14,728 nucleotides of DNA, taken from positions 1 to 14,728 of the forward strand of contig JAUHWE010000036.1 in NCBI GenBank assembly GCA_030424825.1. Direction: 5' to 3'. Positions 1-9,300 of the stretch are shown piece after piece (the stretch's first letter is position 1; every line of letters begins with the position of its first letter). The notes beneath the pieces are model-generated. The model had not been told where the DNA came from, did no database searches, and worked only from the letters and a program-made list of their open reading frames with translations. This stretch comes from Verrucomicrobiia bacterium. Lineage in GTDB: Bacteria > Verrucomicrobiota > Verrucomicrobiia > Opitutales > Opitutaceae. Position numbers and translations under genes: made by a program.

Positions 1-645
1 ATAGAGGAAGAAGGGCTGTTCCTTGTGCGCTTCGATCCACGTTAAGGCTTCTTTGGTGTAGTCCTGGGTGATGTGGTCCCAGCTTTCGACGGCTTCGACG
101 ACCACCTCTTGATTCCGCATGATGCGGCTGCGCACGGGGGTGTCTTCAACGTATACGGTGAAGCCGTTGAATCGCGGAGTTCCGTAGTAGTAGTCGAATC
201 CCTGGGCATTGGGCATGAGCTCTGGATCATACGCGTTGTCCGGTCCGCTAGGGTTTCCGGCCAAGTGCCACTTGCCGATGAGGGCGGTGGCGTATCCAGC
301 TGTTTTGAGAGTTTCAGCTACGGTGATTTCTTCGGGGTGGGGGACGGTGTGGAGTTGTTTGACGTTGTCGGGCTCGGCAACGCGGATCGGGTAGGAACCG
401 GTCATCAAGGCCGCTCGGGAAACCCCGCAGACGGGTTGGGCATAGAAGTGCTTGAGGATCATCCCTTCCTCCGCCATGCGGTCTAGGTGAGGAGTTTTGA
501 TCTTTTCGGAGCCGAAGCATCCCAAATCGTTGTACCCTTGGTCGTCGGTGAAGATGAGGATGATGTTCGGCTTCGTTGCTGCGTTCGTAGCGAGTGCGAG
601 CAAAATGAAGATTGTTGGTAGCAAAAATTTGATTACATTTTTCAT
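1..645 (-). CDS. S1-family sulfatase, secreted, 3' part outside the window
   Basis: Hydrolyses sulfate esters (S1 formylglycine sulfatase family); the substrate cannot be told. The first 215 residues are visible and the reading frame runs off the left edge. Residues 1-22 (MKNVIKFLLPTIFILLALAT then NA) form a signal peptide, so the enzyme is periplasmic or exported. The metal-binding stretch IIL-IFTDDQGYNDLG (Asp34/Asp35) follows, then the active-site motif CGVSR (Cys73-Arg77) before AALMTG, and GKWHL (Lys125, His127). The motif has Val where most S1 enzymes have Pro or Ala (C-x-P/A-x-R), so whether the Cys is matured to formylglycine is worth testing. The start is the ATG at 645; no Shine-Dalgarno sequence precedes it. 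It lies downstream of the TonB receptor on the same strand, 222 bases away, with a hairpin between them, so it probably has its own promoter. The family call is firm; substrate is unknown. Confidence 0.93.
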   Translation of the reverse strand, partial: MKNVIKFLLPTIFILLALATNAATKPNIILIFTDDQGYNDLGCFGSEKIKTPHLDRMAEEGMILKHFYAQPVCGVSRAALMTGSYPIRVAEPDNVKQLHTVPHPEEITVAETLKTAGYATALIGKWHLAGNPSGPDNAYDPELMPNAQGFDYYYGTPRFNGFTVYVEDTPVRSRIMRNQEVVVEAVESWDHITQDYTKEALTWIEAHKEQPFFLY

Positions 646-700
646 GAACAATGAAGTGAGGGCAGTGAATGCTGTTGTGGGTGGAGCGAGAGACCTATGC

Positions 701-715
701 TTACAGGATATTGAA
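701..715. promoter_or_regulatory. Weak match to the shared operator-like motif upstream of the sulfatase
   Basis: The sequence TTACAGGATATTGAA keeps TTA and GGATAT of the 16-base repeat TTATTGGATATCCACA (10 of the first 15 positions). It sits 56 bases upstream of the sulfatase ATG, nearly the same distance as the perfect copy in front of the TIM-barrel gene (57 bases). The match alone is too weak to prove a site. Confidence 0.2.
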
Positions 716-775
716 TTCTGTTCATAGCGGTGTCGCTTACAATTTGGGACAGAATGGGAAGCGTAGGCTATTGTG

Positions 776-789
776 TTGTATAGATACAA
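776..789. promoter_or_regulatory. Short palindrome, possible operator
   Basis: TTGTAT-AG-ATACAA is a perfect 6+6 inverted repeat with a 2-base spacer. It lies in the gap between the TonB receptor and the edge sulfatase, about 130 bases upstream of the sulfatase start. It could be a dimer-binding operator; no second copy was found in the window, so it remains a structural observation. Confidence 0.25.
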
Positions 790-809
790 TCATGGAAAGA
801 ACATGCCTC

Positions 810-830
810 CAACACCCTAAGAGGGTGTTG
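810..830 (-). terminator. Hairpin behind the TonB receptor gene, possible terminator
   Basis: CAACACCCT and AGGGTGTTG form a perfect 9-bp stem with a 3-base loop, starting 37 bases past the receptor stop codon. It is the only strong hairpin in this gap. Reading in the receptor direction there is no clean U tract after it (the next bases are GAGGCATGTTCTTT), so it may be a transcript-end stabiliser or a weak terminator rather than a classic intrinsic one. Confidence 0.5.
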
Positions 831-867
831 AAGGCAGAATAATAATAGTATGTGGAATGGAAACCGG

Positions 868-3800
868 TTAGAACTCGAAGCGGCTGGACAGAGTGAACGT
901 CCTCCCTGGCTGAATTCTCATCCCGACATAGGTGAAGTCGGGATCCCTCGCTACTGGGATCAGGTCCTCGTCATCCAGTAGGTTTCGGATATTGAGCTGC
1001 AATTTCCAATCAACCTTGTCATCGAAGAGGGGTCGGCTGTAGCTGACCCAGAAGTCTACATTGTCCTCCTTGGGCCCAAAATAGGGGTTTTGCACGTCCA
1101 GCACATCGTCCTGCAGTTCGTCGTCGAAGGTAATTGGATATCCAATGGCTACGGAGTCTTCCCAGCGATAGGCACCGCCTACACCGAACCCTTTTAAGAC
1201 TCCGTCATCACTGAAATCGTAATTGGTGATGAAGTTGGCCCGCCATTCGCGCTGTTCGGGCGCCGGGCTGCCATCGAGTAGTAAGATAGCCCGCGTCGGG
1301 TCCAGGATTCTCCGTTTTACGTTTTCGCCAATCTTGATATTGAGACGGTCGTCCTGCCAAAAGTCCGCGTTGCGATCCCATACCGGCTGTCTCAGCGCTA
1401 TTAATTCGGAAAAGGCTCGAGCGGTGTTGGACCTGACCGTTTGTTGCTGAGCAACGTTTATCATAATCCTCCAATTGGGAAGAGGGCTGTATACGCCTTC
1501 GATCTCCATTCCGTCAGACACGAAGTCGGTCGTAGCAACCACATTGCCGGGGGATGTAAATTCCATCTGCCGGATTCCGTTCACGGTGAAAAATTCGTAA
1601 TTGAATGTATCCTGATAGGCTTGCGGGGCGAGCTCGTATAGCGTGGCAAACTCAGGCGGGTTAACCCCATCATTGACGAGTTTGTCGATACTGTCATACG
1701 TTAGTTTATCCAGGCTGGCTACCTGGGCAACCGGGATCCCTGAGGCGGCGTTGTTGGTTACAGAAGTCTCATACCAATTGACGCGAATGTTAGCTTTGCC
1801 TTGCAAGAAGCCTACAGAGAACCCGAATTCTTCGGTGACTCCGCTTGGCGCTCCAACGGGACGTCCGAATACATCAACGCGGGCTCCTTCAGGCTGGAAG
1901 TTTTCCGAGCTGTTGTAGTGGGCGCTCAGATCCATTCCAATATTTTCGCTCCATTGGTTGGGGAGATGGCCAACGACACCCCAGCTGAAGACATCATCTT
2001 TAACAGACCCGGTCGGGCTGGAGGGGAGCGCCATATCTTCTAGGATCGCCCGTTGGTCAACGGTTCGTGGCGGAGGTGGTCCCACCCAAGCGTCCGCTTC
2101 GTCCTGTCTCCATCCGGTGGTGAAGACGATATTGTTGTTCAGCAGGTAGCTTTGTGCAATGAGCGCGTAGGATTCGATCTCATCCCGATTCAGGCTTCCG
2201 CTAGTGGGAATGTTGGGGATCAGCCCAAAGGTTTGCTCTTCGTCCTGCTGAGTTTCCGGGTTCCAGATAATGACATTGGCTTCGCTGAGAGGGCGGTCGG
2301 GAACGGTCAGTCCATAGGCCTTGGCATTCGCGGCTCCGGTAATGCGGGGACCAATATAGTGTACATTGTTAAAGTTTCTCCGGTTGGCCGTAATGTTGCT
2401 TGAAAAGCTTCTTACGAGAAAGTCGGTCGCACGGTCATCTATACCGACATCGCGGTAGAAGGCGCTTCGTCCGTCGACGGATTGATTATTGAAAAGCCCG
2501 GTAAGTACATGCTTCCCTAGCCATTTGCTCCAGCCATCGTTTTCTGTAAAGTCAAGGTTGTAGAAGGCAGTGGCTCGATAGGTCTCCCGGTCGGAGAAGT
2601 TATCCGTCGTCCCTACACTGCCTGCTAGAGTGTAGGGTCTTAAATAGTTTGGATTTTCGCGTCCGTCTCGGAATTCATTGCCAAGGTCGATACCGATGTA
2701 GTTGCCTCCGTTGAAGTTGGTCTGGCGCTCCAATAAATTCCTTTCGTGTGACTGATTATTGTAAGCCAGCTCGATACCGGCTTTGCCTTCTAGGTAAGTC
2801 TGTTCGACAGAGAATATAACTGCGTCAAATTTCTCGTCTTGCTTGTTCGAGGGTCCCATCAGCATTTCGTTTCGAAAGTCGAAAAAGGAATCGTCGGTTA
2901 AGCTGGAAGTTCTCATGAAACGACCCAGAAATTGCCGATTCTCAAAGCCTACATGGGCCGCGAACCGACCGTCATCCCTCATGTCGGAAGTGTTCATCCA
3001 TTGAGCTCCCGGTAGAGAGGGTTCTGATGAGTTGGGGTCAGCGAAGACGGCTGACGTACGAACATTGACACCGAAATAGCCAACTTTTAACGCCTCATTT
3101 CCGGTCACGACGAAACGATCTCGATAGTCATTCGTTCCCACATCCCAGTTTGCCTGCATGCCTTCGTCGATCCAGCGAGGGACGTTCGAAAGGGGAGCTG
3201 ATACTTGGGGACGATTGGCCTCAATCGATCCATCCTCGAAATTGAGCCGAATGGTGGTATTTTCGATCGGCTTAACTGCGAGATCCACGTAGAGACGCTC
3301 GTCTCGTTCGTAGGAAAAGCGTTGCTGCCACTCTTCCCGGTCGTGTAGCCCGGCTACTCTGATCGCGAATTTGTCGTTGTCTCCAAGTTTTCGATTCACA
3401 TCGAAGGTGACGCGATTGCTTCCATGGCTTCCAATGCGAAACTCGATTTCGTTAAAATCCCGAAACTGGGCTCGCGAAAGTCCGTTGTTCACCAATCCGC
3501 CGGGACTGCCCAATCCGAAAAGCATGGAGTTGGGGCCGCGGTTTATGGTGACGCGATCGGTATTGTAGGAATCGAAGGGAATATCCGTAATAAAGTACTG
3601 GCGAGCCATATCCGCGTTGGCGAGTCCCCGAACCCGTGTTTGTCCGATAGGGTTATTTATATTCCCCCTGAAGTTCAAAGCTGCTCCGTCTGAGGGATTA
3701 GCAAAATTGCCCCCGAGGCCGCCGACCTCCGTATTGGTGGTGTAGACTAGGAGATCATTGGCGTCGGTTGCGGCCGTGTCGTCAAAGAATTCTTGGGTGA

Positions 3801-4026
3801 CTACCTGAATTGCTCCCGCGATGTCTTTGAGTTCGGTTTTCAATCTCGTTCCCGCTAGAGAAGAAGTCGCCTGGTAGCCGGTTTCATCCGCTGCGCTTAC
3901 GGAAAAAGGGGAGAGCTCGATTACGTCATCATAGCCCTCCTCTTGGGAAAAACTTTCGGTCGCTATACCAAAAGTTAGAGTCGATAATGCGAGAAGAGGT
4001 CTCGCGCATTTGCAGTTAATGTTCAT
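868..4026 (-). CDS. TonB-dependent outer-membrane receptor
   Basis: Outer-membrane active transporter that imports a bound ligand using TonB/ExbBD energy. It has 1052 residues, normal for the family. Residues 1-28 are a signal peptide. The mature N-terminus has VIELSPFSVSA (35-45), the Opitutae-type leader of this family that may act as the TonB box. The plug domain spans roughly 50-190, with GTRLKTEL, RVRG (131-134) and NRGPNSMLFGLGSPGGLVN (162-180), typical of plug domains of siderophore-receptor-like members. The rest is a beta-barrel that ends in RFEF, with the terminal Phe expected for BAM-dependent insertion. The start is ATG at 4026, without a Shine-Dalgarno. No SusD-like partner is present in the window. 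In this phylum such receptors take up glycans and other substrates as well as iron chelates; the flanking sulfatases favour a sulfated substrate, which is inference. A candidate promoter and a copy of the shared 16-base motif lie upstream. Confidence 0.95.
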   Translation of the reverse strand: MNINCKCARPLLALSTLTFGIATESFSQEEGYDDVIELSPFSVSAADETGYQATSSLAGTRLKTELKDIAGAIQVVTQEFFDDTAATDANDLLVYTTNTEVGGLGGNFANPSDGAALNFRGNINNPIGQTRVRGLANADMARQYFITDIPFDSYNTDRVTINRGPNSMLFGLGSPGGLVNNGLSRAQFRDFNEIEFRIGSHGSNRVTFDVNRKLGDNDKFAIRVAGLHDREEWQQRFSYERDERLYVDLAVKPIENTTIRLNFEDGSIEANRPQVSAPLSNVPRWIDEGMQANWDVGTNDYRDRFVVTGNEALKVGYFGVNVRTSAVFADPNSSEPSLPGAQWMNTSDMRDDGRFAAHVGFENRQFLGRFMRTSSLTDDSFFDFRNEMLMGPSNKQDEKFDAVIFSVEQTYLEGKAGIELAYNNQSHERNLLERQTNFNGGNYIGIDLGNEFRDGRENPNYLRPYTLAGSVGTTDNFSDRETYRATAFYNLDFTENDGWSKWLGKHVLTGLFNNQSVDGRSAFYRDVGIDDRATDFLVRSFSSNITANRRNFNNVHYIGPRITGAANAKAYGLTVPDRPLSEANVIIWNPETQQDEEQTFGLIPNIPTSGSLNRDEIESYALIAQSYLLNNNIVFTTGWRQDEADAWVGPPPPRTVDQRAILEDMALPSSPTGSVKDDVFSWGVVGHLPNQWSENIGMDLSAHYNSSENFQPEGARVDVFGRPVGAPSGVTEEFGFSVGFLQGKANIRVNWYETSVTNNAASGIPVAQVASLDKLTYDSIDKLVNDGVNPPEFATLYELAPQAYQDTFNYEFFTVNGIRQMEFTSPGNVVATTDFVSDGMEIEGVYSPLPNWRIMINVAQQQTVRSNTARAFSELIALRQPVWDRNADFWQDDRLNIKIGENVKRRILDPTRAILLLDGSPAPEQREWRANFITNYDFSDDGVLKGFGVGGAYRWEDSVAIGYPITFDDELQDDVLDVQNPYFGPKEDNVDFWVSYSRPLFDDKVDWKLQLNIRNLLDDEDLIPVARDPDFTYVGMRIQPGRTFTLSSRFEF

Positions 4027-4121
4027 GTTTGTTTGGGTTGGTGTATCGTCGGAATACCAAGCCCCGGGACCATCGCTTATAGGAGTAATGGAGTTTTCAG
4101 ATTAACCCCGGGGTAGGCTCG

Positions 4122-4150
4122 ATATGACCCGTCTTATCGGGAACTGACAA
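4122..4150 (-). promoter_or_regulatory. Candidate sigma-70-type promoter of the TonB receptor
   Basis: On the minus strand TTGTCA (4145-4150) fits a -35 box in 5 of 6 positions and is followed after exactly 17 bases by TCATAT (4122-4127), a poor -10 (3 of 6). A weak -10 would fit a promoter that needs an activator. It would give a 5' leader of about 90 bases. The 16-base motif ends 21 bases upstream of the -35, centred near -65. The promoter is a guess from spacing only. Confidence 0.3.
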
Positions 4151-4171
4151 TAGCGAGTACCCCACAAGCAT

Positions 4172-4187
4172 TTATTGGATATCCACA
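4172..4187. promoter_or_regulatory. Shared 16-base operator-like motif, copy 1 (TonB receptor side)
   Basis: TTATTGGATATCCACA, with the perfect palindromic core TGGATATCCA. An identical 16-mer occurs at 12017-12032 and a 13/16 variant at 12429-12444; all three are in non-coding DNA upstream of genes. This copy is 146 bases upstream of the receptor start. It is a candidate binding site for the AraC-type regulator encoded at 12489-13397, or less likely for the LacI-type one; the link is inferred from recurrence and position. Confidence 0.55.
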
Positions 4188-4648
4188 TTCTAACGAAATT
4201 GCTAGATGTGTATAAAGAGCGAAGCAGATACTTTAGATAGCAAAATTCTAATCCCTTTTTGGCCGACGCTTCAGCGCCGTCTATATCTGCTTTGACCCAA
4301 GGTATAGGTTGCTTGAGAGTCTGTGTTGCTGGTTGGGAAGTAGAGTTTCTCTCGGGGCTCGTAATGCTTTGGCATTGAGTGCCTGATTGGTCCAAGTGGT
4401 CACCCAACTCTCATTCTCAGTGGCACGCTGATATCGGCGTTTAGATCGAGCCCGAGGTCATCGAGGATGAAGCTCTTTGAACACCCTAAGGAAGAAACAA
4501 AAACACTAGCGAAGAGGAGGTGCTTTATAATTCCGTGTGCTGGTAGGATTTTGAATATGAATACAGGCGACCGATAAGGGTGGCGTTAGTAAGTCGTCTA
4601 TCCTTTCAATCGATTGCCAAAGAGATCGCCCCACTCAAGTTTGCTCGA

Positions 4649-6208
4649 TTACTGCTTGAGGTTAATCCAACCGATTGGCTGATCCGAGGGAATTTGATTG
4701 CGGTGTACTTGTAGTTGTTTCTCGAGATCGCTGACGATTTCCGGCTGCTGAGTGTAGACATTATTCTCCTGATACGGATCGCTGGCTAGATTGTAGAGCT
4801 GAGCGGGTGGAGCGTCGGGGCGGATCTTGCCGTCGATTACGTCGCTGTTTATCCTCCCAGCGAATTTCAGTGCGGCTGGTCCAGCTAGGAGGTGATTTCC
4901 GGGATCCTTCCCCTGGAATCCGCCAGATCCTTGCTGGGGGATGTAGACCCAATCGCCCTGCCGAATGGAAAGATGTTTAGGGCTGTTGGGGGTAATGACT
5001 AGGGTCTCGCGGAGAGGCGTTTTGGGAGAGCCGATGAATGTCTCCAGTTGGTTAATACTGTCGATTTGGTCTGAGGCTTTCAGTGGTTGCCCGGCTGCAG
5101 CCGCGATGGTTGCAAGCAGGTCGATTTGGCTGATGAGTTGGTAGGAAGTGGAATTCGCGGGAATTTTTCCCGGCCAGCGCGCGATAAAGGGAACCCGATG
5201 TCCGCCTTCCCAAGCGCCGAATTTATGTCCGAGCAGTTTACCGTTGGCTCTGTGTCCCGCTTGCCAGGCTTTTTGTCCGGTAGCGTTAAACATGCCCCCG
5301 TTGTCGCTCGTGAAAATAACGAGGGTATTGTCGGTCAGGTTTCTTTCATCTAAGGTCGTGAGGACTTGGCCGACGATCCAGTCGAGTTCGTGAATAAAGT
5401 CGCCATAGGGTCCGCAATCGCTGGTGCCGATGAATTGAGGCGCAGGAGTGAAAGGGTGATGAATATTCGTTGTCGCGAGGTAGAGGAAGAAGGGAGTTTC
5501 TGGGTCACGTTCCTGCAGCCACTCAACGGCTCGTTTAGCGAAGGTGGTACCGATCTGGTTGTCGACGTATAGTTGGTGTGCCGCCTCGGCTCCGCCAATT
5601 ATATTGTAGCCGCCTTTTTCGGGCATCTTTTGAGTGACGGATTCTTCCCCGAAAACAAAGGGATCGGTAGGATCGAGTCCGATTACGCGGTGGTTTTCAA
5701 CATAGACAAAGGGAGGGCCACTATTGACCGCCGGAATTCCGAAGTAAGTGTCAAAACCAATTTCCAATGGACCGGGTTTTAGATCGCCATTCCAGTTTGG
5801 CTTTTCGTCGCCGAAACCGAGATGCCATTTGCCAATAATTGCAGTGTCGTATCCCGCTTTTTGTAATAAGCTTGGAAGGGTGGTTAAGCCCGGATCGATC
5901 GTGAGTTTTTGAGTGGGCGAAACCGGTCCCCAGAAATTTTCTCGATGCGGGTAGCGACCAGTAAGCAATCCGTAGCGTGAAGGTGAACAGACCGCGGAGG
6001 ATGAATGAGCGTCTGTGAAACGACGACCTTCCTTGGCGAGGCGATCGATATTGGGAGTTTGGACTCTAGTCGCTCCATAGCAGCTCAGGTCACCATAACC
6101 GAGATCGTCCGCATTTATAAGGATGACATTGGGTGAACAATCTCCGAATGGGGAATGCCAAATAGCGAAAAGGAATAGGACGAAAAAGAATTTGTAAGCT
6201 GCTTTCAT
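4649..6208 (-). CDS. S1-family sulfatase, secreted (arylsulfatase A-like)
   Basis: Exported sulfate-ester hydrolase of the formylglycine type; substrate unknown. It has 519 residues from the ATG at 6208. A longer TTG start at 6214 is possible but adds only two residues. Residues 1-23 form a hydrophobic signal peptide ending near FGDC. Catalytic landmarks are all present: metal-binding NADDLGYGD (Asp34/Asp35), the canonical maturation motif CSPSR (Cys74-Arg78) followed by LLTGRYP, GKWHLG (Lys127/His129), NIHHPF (His250/251), SDNGG (Asp302/Asn303) and GHKFGAWEGGHRVPF (Lys329 region). The C-terminal part with QLYNLASDPYQENNV is the usual sulfatase small-domain strand. An oxygen-independent (anSME) or oxygen-dependent maturase must act in trans; none is in the window. 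It follows the PVC-type heme protein on the same strand after 138 bases and may be co-transcribed with it. No Shine-Dalgarno precedes the start. Confidence 0.96.
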   Translation of the reverse strand: MKAAYKFFFVLFLFAIWHSPFGDCSPNVILINADDLGYGDLSCYGATRVQTPNIDRLAKEGRRFTDAHSSSAVCSPSRYGLLTGRYPHRENFWGPVSPTQKLTIDPGLTTLPSLLQKAGYDTAIIGKWHLGFGDEKPNWNGDLKPGPLEIGFDTYFGIPAVNSGPPFVYVENHRVIGLDPTDPFVFGEESVTQKMPEKGGYNIIGGAEAAHQLYVDNQIGTTFAKRAVEWLQERDPETPFFLYLATTNIHHPFTPAPQFIGTSDCGPYGDFIHELDWIVGQVLTTLDERNLTDNTLVIFTSDNGGMFNATGQKAWQAGHRANGKLLGHKFGAWEGGHRVPFIARWPGKIPANSTSYQLISQIDLLATIAAAAGQPLKASDQIDSINQLETFIGSPKTPLRETLVITPNSPKHLSIRQGDWVYIPQQGSGGFQGKDPGNHLLAGPAALKFAGRINSDVIDGKIRPDAPPAQLYNLASDPYQENNVYTQQPEIVSDLEKQLQVHRNQIPSDQPIGWINLKQ

Positions 6209-6346
6209 GATCAACGGGGTGATTGCGGGGCCCCTGTAGGTTGTCGACAGCGGCGAGAGGGGGATTTTTGCAGGGGCGCGTTAAAAACCGGTCTCAACAG
6301 TTTCGAGTCATAGGATAGAATCCGCAACATGAGCGGAGTCCTCTGT
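6209..6346. other. Spacer between PVC heme protein and sulfatase, with a long-range inverted repeat
   Basis: 138 bases between two same-strand genes. GCCCCTG (6230-6236) and CAGGGGC (6271-6277) can pair across a 34-base loop, and TGTCGACA (6242-6249) is a palindrome inside that loop. There is no U tract, so it does not look like an intrinsic terminator; it could be a folded intercistronic spacer or hold a promoter for the sulfatase. Confidence 0.3.
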
Positions 6347-9300
6347 CTATTTCAGTGTCCGAATATAGGCGAGCAGGTTGGCTACCTGATCGTGAGGCAT
6401 TTTGTCGATCAATCCTTCCGGCATAGTGGATTGTGGCGAAACCTGAGTAATGCCCTTGATCTCGTTTCTTGGAACAAAGAGGGACCCTCCTCCCATGAAA
6501 CGAAAGGTAACGCCGCGATCATTCTCCTTTTCTACATAGCCCTCAACGACGCTGCCATCCGTCTTTTGTATTCGCCGTACGCGGTAAGCCCCTTCCGAGG
6601 CTGCACTGGGGTCGAGGATGGCGGTGAGCAGCGCTTCATTGTCGCGATAGCCGGATCCATCGAGCGCAGGTGCCCAGCCTGCCCCTTCGGAGCCTACGCT
6701 GTGACAGGATAGGCAAATCGCGTTGAAGATGGGTTTCCCTTTGAGTGGGTCTCCCGCCTCGGACTCGGCGATTTCCATAAAGGCGTCGTAAGTTTTCTGA
6801 TACTGAGCCTGTTTCTCCGATTCGCGTTTTTCAAAGAGATCAGTGAGCCGCTTTGAATTGACTCGATTGTTGATGATTCGCTCGAGGTTCCAAGTGTCAA
6901 TTTGGTCTTCGGAAAGAGTGCCGTCTTCTAGGAGGCTGACAAGCGTAAGCGAACCCGGACGGGATGCGGAAAAGGCTTTGATGAACTCGTCGCGTTGGAA
7001 GTCGCTCTGTGAATGCAGAAACGATGCCAGCGATTGGCGGTCCGCGTCTCCGTTCTTCTTAACCAAGGCGTTGATTGAGGCTAAACGAATTTCGAAATTG
7101 TAGGACGGCTTTTTAAAGATTTGGCTGAGCGTATCGAGCGCCTGATTACTGGGCTCGATCTGGATAGCGGTGATGGCTCGATTTAAGACCGCAGGCCTGG
7201 AGGCAGGATTGTTGAGCAGTTGAATAATGGGTTGTTCAAACCCAGATATCCGGTAACTAGACACAGCTTCCAGGCCGATCTCCTGATCCGTTTGATCTTC
7301 GGAAGCTAGCAGGTAACCCACGGCGGGAACGAGCAACGGCCTAAGCGATTGAGAATCAACCTGGCTAATCACTTCGTTGGCCTTAGAGGCGAGGTGTCTG
7401 GCGTTCCAAAGGTTTTGGAAGTGCGGAGCGACCACTTTCTCTATGGCCGGATTGTCCAGACTATTGACGATTTCGATGAAAGTGGAGGTGTCCCAGGGCT
7501 TGCGGTTGATCGAATCAAAAAGGGCTAGAAAATACTTTTGATGATTTTTTGGGGACAATGCCTGGATCGCCCAGAAACGATTTTCGGCAGACTGCTTCTT
7601 TGAAAGGGATGAGTCCAGATAGTCGACTAATTCGGGTTCGTATTGCTCTAGGGCCATGCGAGCTAGGAAGCGCTCGAACTTGCGTTCGTAGGGGCCACCC
7701 ATGGCTTCGCCTGGAATTTCCTGTCGGCAGAAGCTGACCAGTATGTCGATGGTATCACGGTTTGCTTTGCCGAAGTTGGTCAAGGTTCTCAGAGCCTGTG
7801 ACCGAACCATCACATTGGAGTCTTCGATGGTGTCCTTCAAGTAGTCCGCCATCTGTGTGGGGGATATGTCGAAACTGGCCAGCGACCGTATCGCTTCCCG
7901 TCGCAAATCGCCATCCGAAGAACGGGTAAGCGAATCCATCAGTCGTGTATCGAAATGGCGGAGACCTTCTAATGACCATAGGGCATGGATGCGTGTGATG
8001 ACGTCCTCCCGATTGTCCGATACCAGTTTTACGAGCTGTGGAATCAGCTCTTCGGCGCCGCGATCCGTTATCTGGTGCCAGGCGGCCCTCTTTTCCCAAA
8101 GAGAAGGGCCTTTTAAATGACCGACTAAGTCTTTTGTGGACGCCTCGTAAAGATTGGGGATCTTGGCGGGGGTTTGGCTTTCATGGCGGATACGCCAGAT
8201 GCGTCCGTGATTCTTGTCACGCTCGGGATGGTTGCGCGGGAGCTCGTTGTGGGAGATTATTTTATTGTACCAGTCGGCAACGTAGAGGCAGCCGTCGGGA
8301 CCGAACTCCATATTTACGGGGCGGAACCAGTCGTCTTTCGACTTCAGGAAATCGGGGAGGTGCTCCGCGGTTACGGATCCGTCGGGATGGCGAACGATGC
8401 GAACGGCGTTGATGGTGCTGGTGATACAGTTGGCCAACAAGGCGACGTCCTTCCATTCGGGCGGGAAGCTATTCGCCATACCATCGGCGAATTCCAGACC
8501 CGATATGCCGGTTCCTCCAACGCGGAAATCGTGCAATTGCGGGATCCAGGGTTGGTAGGGGCGGATGCGCTCATTGCCGATTCCTTTTAATCCTGTGCCG
8601 GGTTCCAACGGCACAATGGACCACGACAAATCATTGGCCTCGGTTCCATAGTATTGCCCATTGGCCCGCAATTGGAATCCCCAGATGTTGTTAAGTCCCG
8701 CAGATACCACGTTTAACTTGGCCCCGTCCATGGACGTGCGGACGATCTTGCTGAAATCGACGCGGGCAGTGGCGTCACTGACGAGAGATTTCACTTCACC
8801 CCGATTTAAAGCGCCGTGGCTGAAGTGGATCCAGTCGCCAGGTGACCGGATAAGCAAGTGTGCCATTGTATGTGTATCCGTGATACCGAAATTGGTCAGC
8901 AGGCGTTTCTTTTCATCCGCGGAGCCATCACCGTTGCTGTCGTTCAGAAAGAAGAGTTCTGATCCGTGGGCCACGTAGGCTCCATTTTTGTAGGGAAGAA
9001 TGCTTTGTGGAATTGCCAGTCCATCGGCCCAGACTTTGGGTTTCGAGGGCTTCTTTTCCCAGGGATTGTCGATGATGAGAATTTTATCTTTGCCCTTAGT
9101 CTTACCTTCGTAGAGGTCGAGCGCTCGAGGATAGGCGGGATACTTCTTTTGGGCCTCCGGGTCTTCCATCAATGCGAGCAGGTCGTTCCACTTGATGTCC
9201 TCATAGGGATCCATTGGATACATAATCGCTGTCTGCGTCCAAAGGCGCCCCGCGTCGTCGAAGGCTAGGTCGATGGGATTGACGATCCCGTCCTTTTCGC

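Larger units (their letters stand above)
4027..4648. other. Gene-free region between the second sulfatase and the TonB receptor
   Basis: 622 bases without a convincing gene. The receptor-proximal part (4027-4200) holds the promoter candidate and the 16-base motif described separately. A 101-codon minus-strand open frame at 4102-4407 overlaps both of them and has no recognisable protein features. A GC-rich palindromic patch (AACCCCGGGGT, around 4105-4115) and a second TCGATATG (4119-4126 area), which is also part of the motif variant near the AraC gene, lie here. The palindrome CAATCGATTG (4607-4616) is 33 bases behind the sulfatase stop. No clear terminator for the sulfatase was found. Confidence 0.6.

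Noticed and set aside
4102..4407. 101-codon minus-strand open frame upstream of the TonB receptor
   Set aside because: It has no recognisable domain, signal peptide or coding-style composition, and it overlaps the candidate promoter and the shared 16-base motif. Treated as non-coding.
811..4490. Repeat of AACACCCTAAG at 811-821 and 4480-4490
   Set aside because: Only 11 bases, in different contexts: the first is half of the hairpin, the second has no matching arm. Likely chance.
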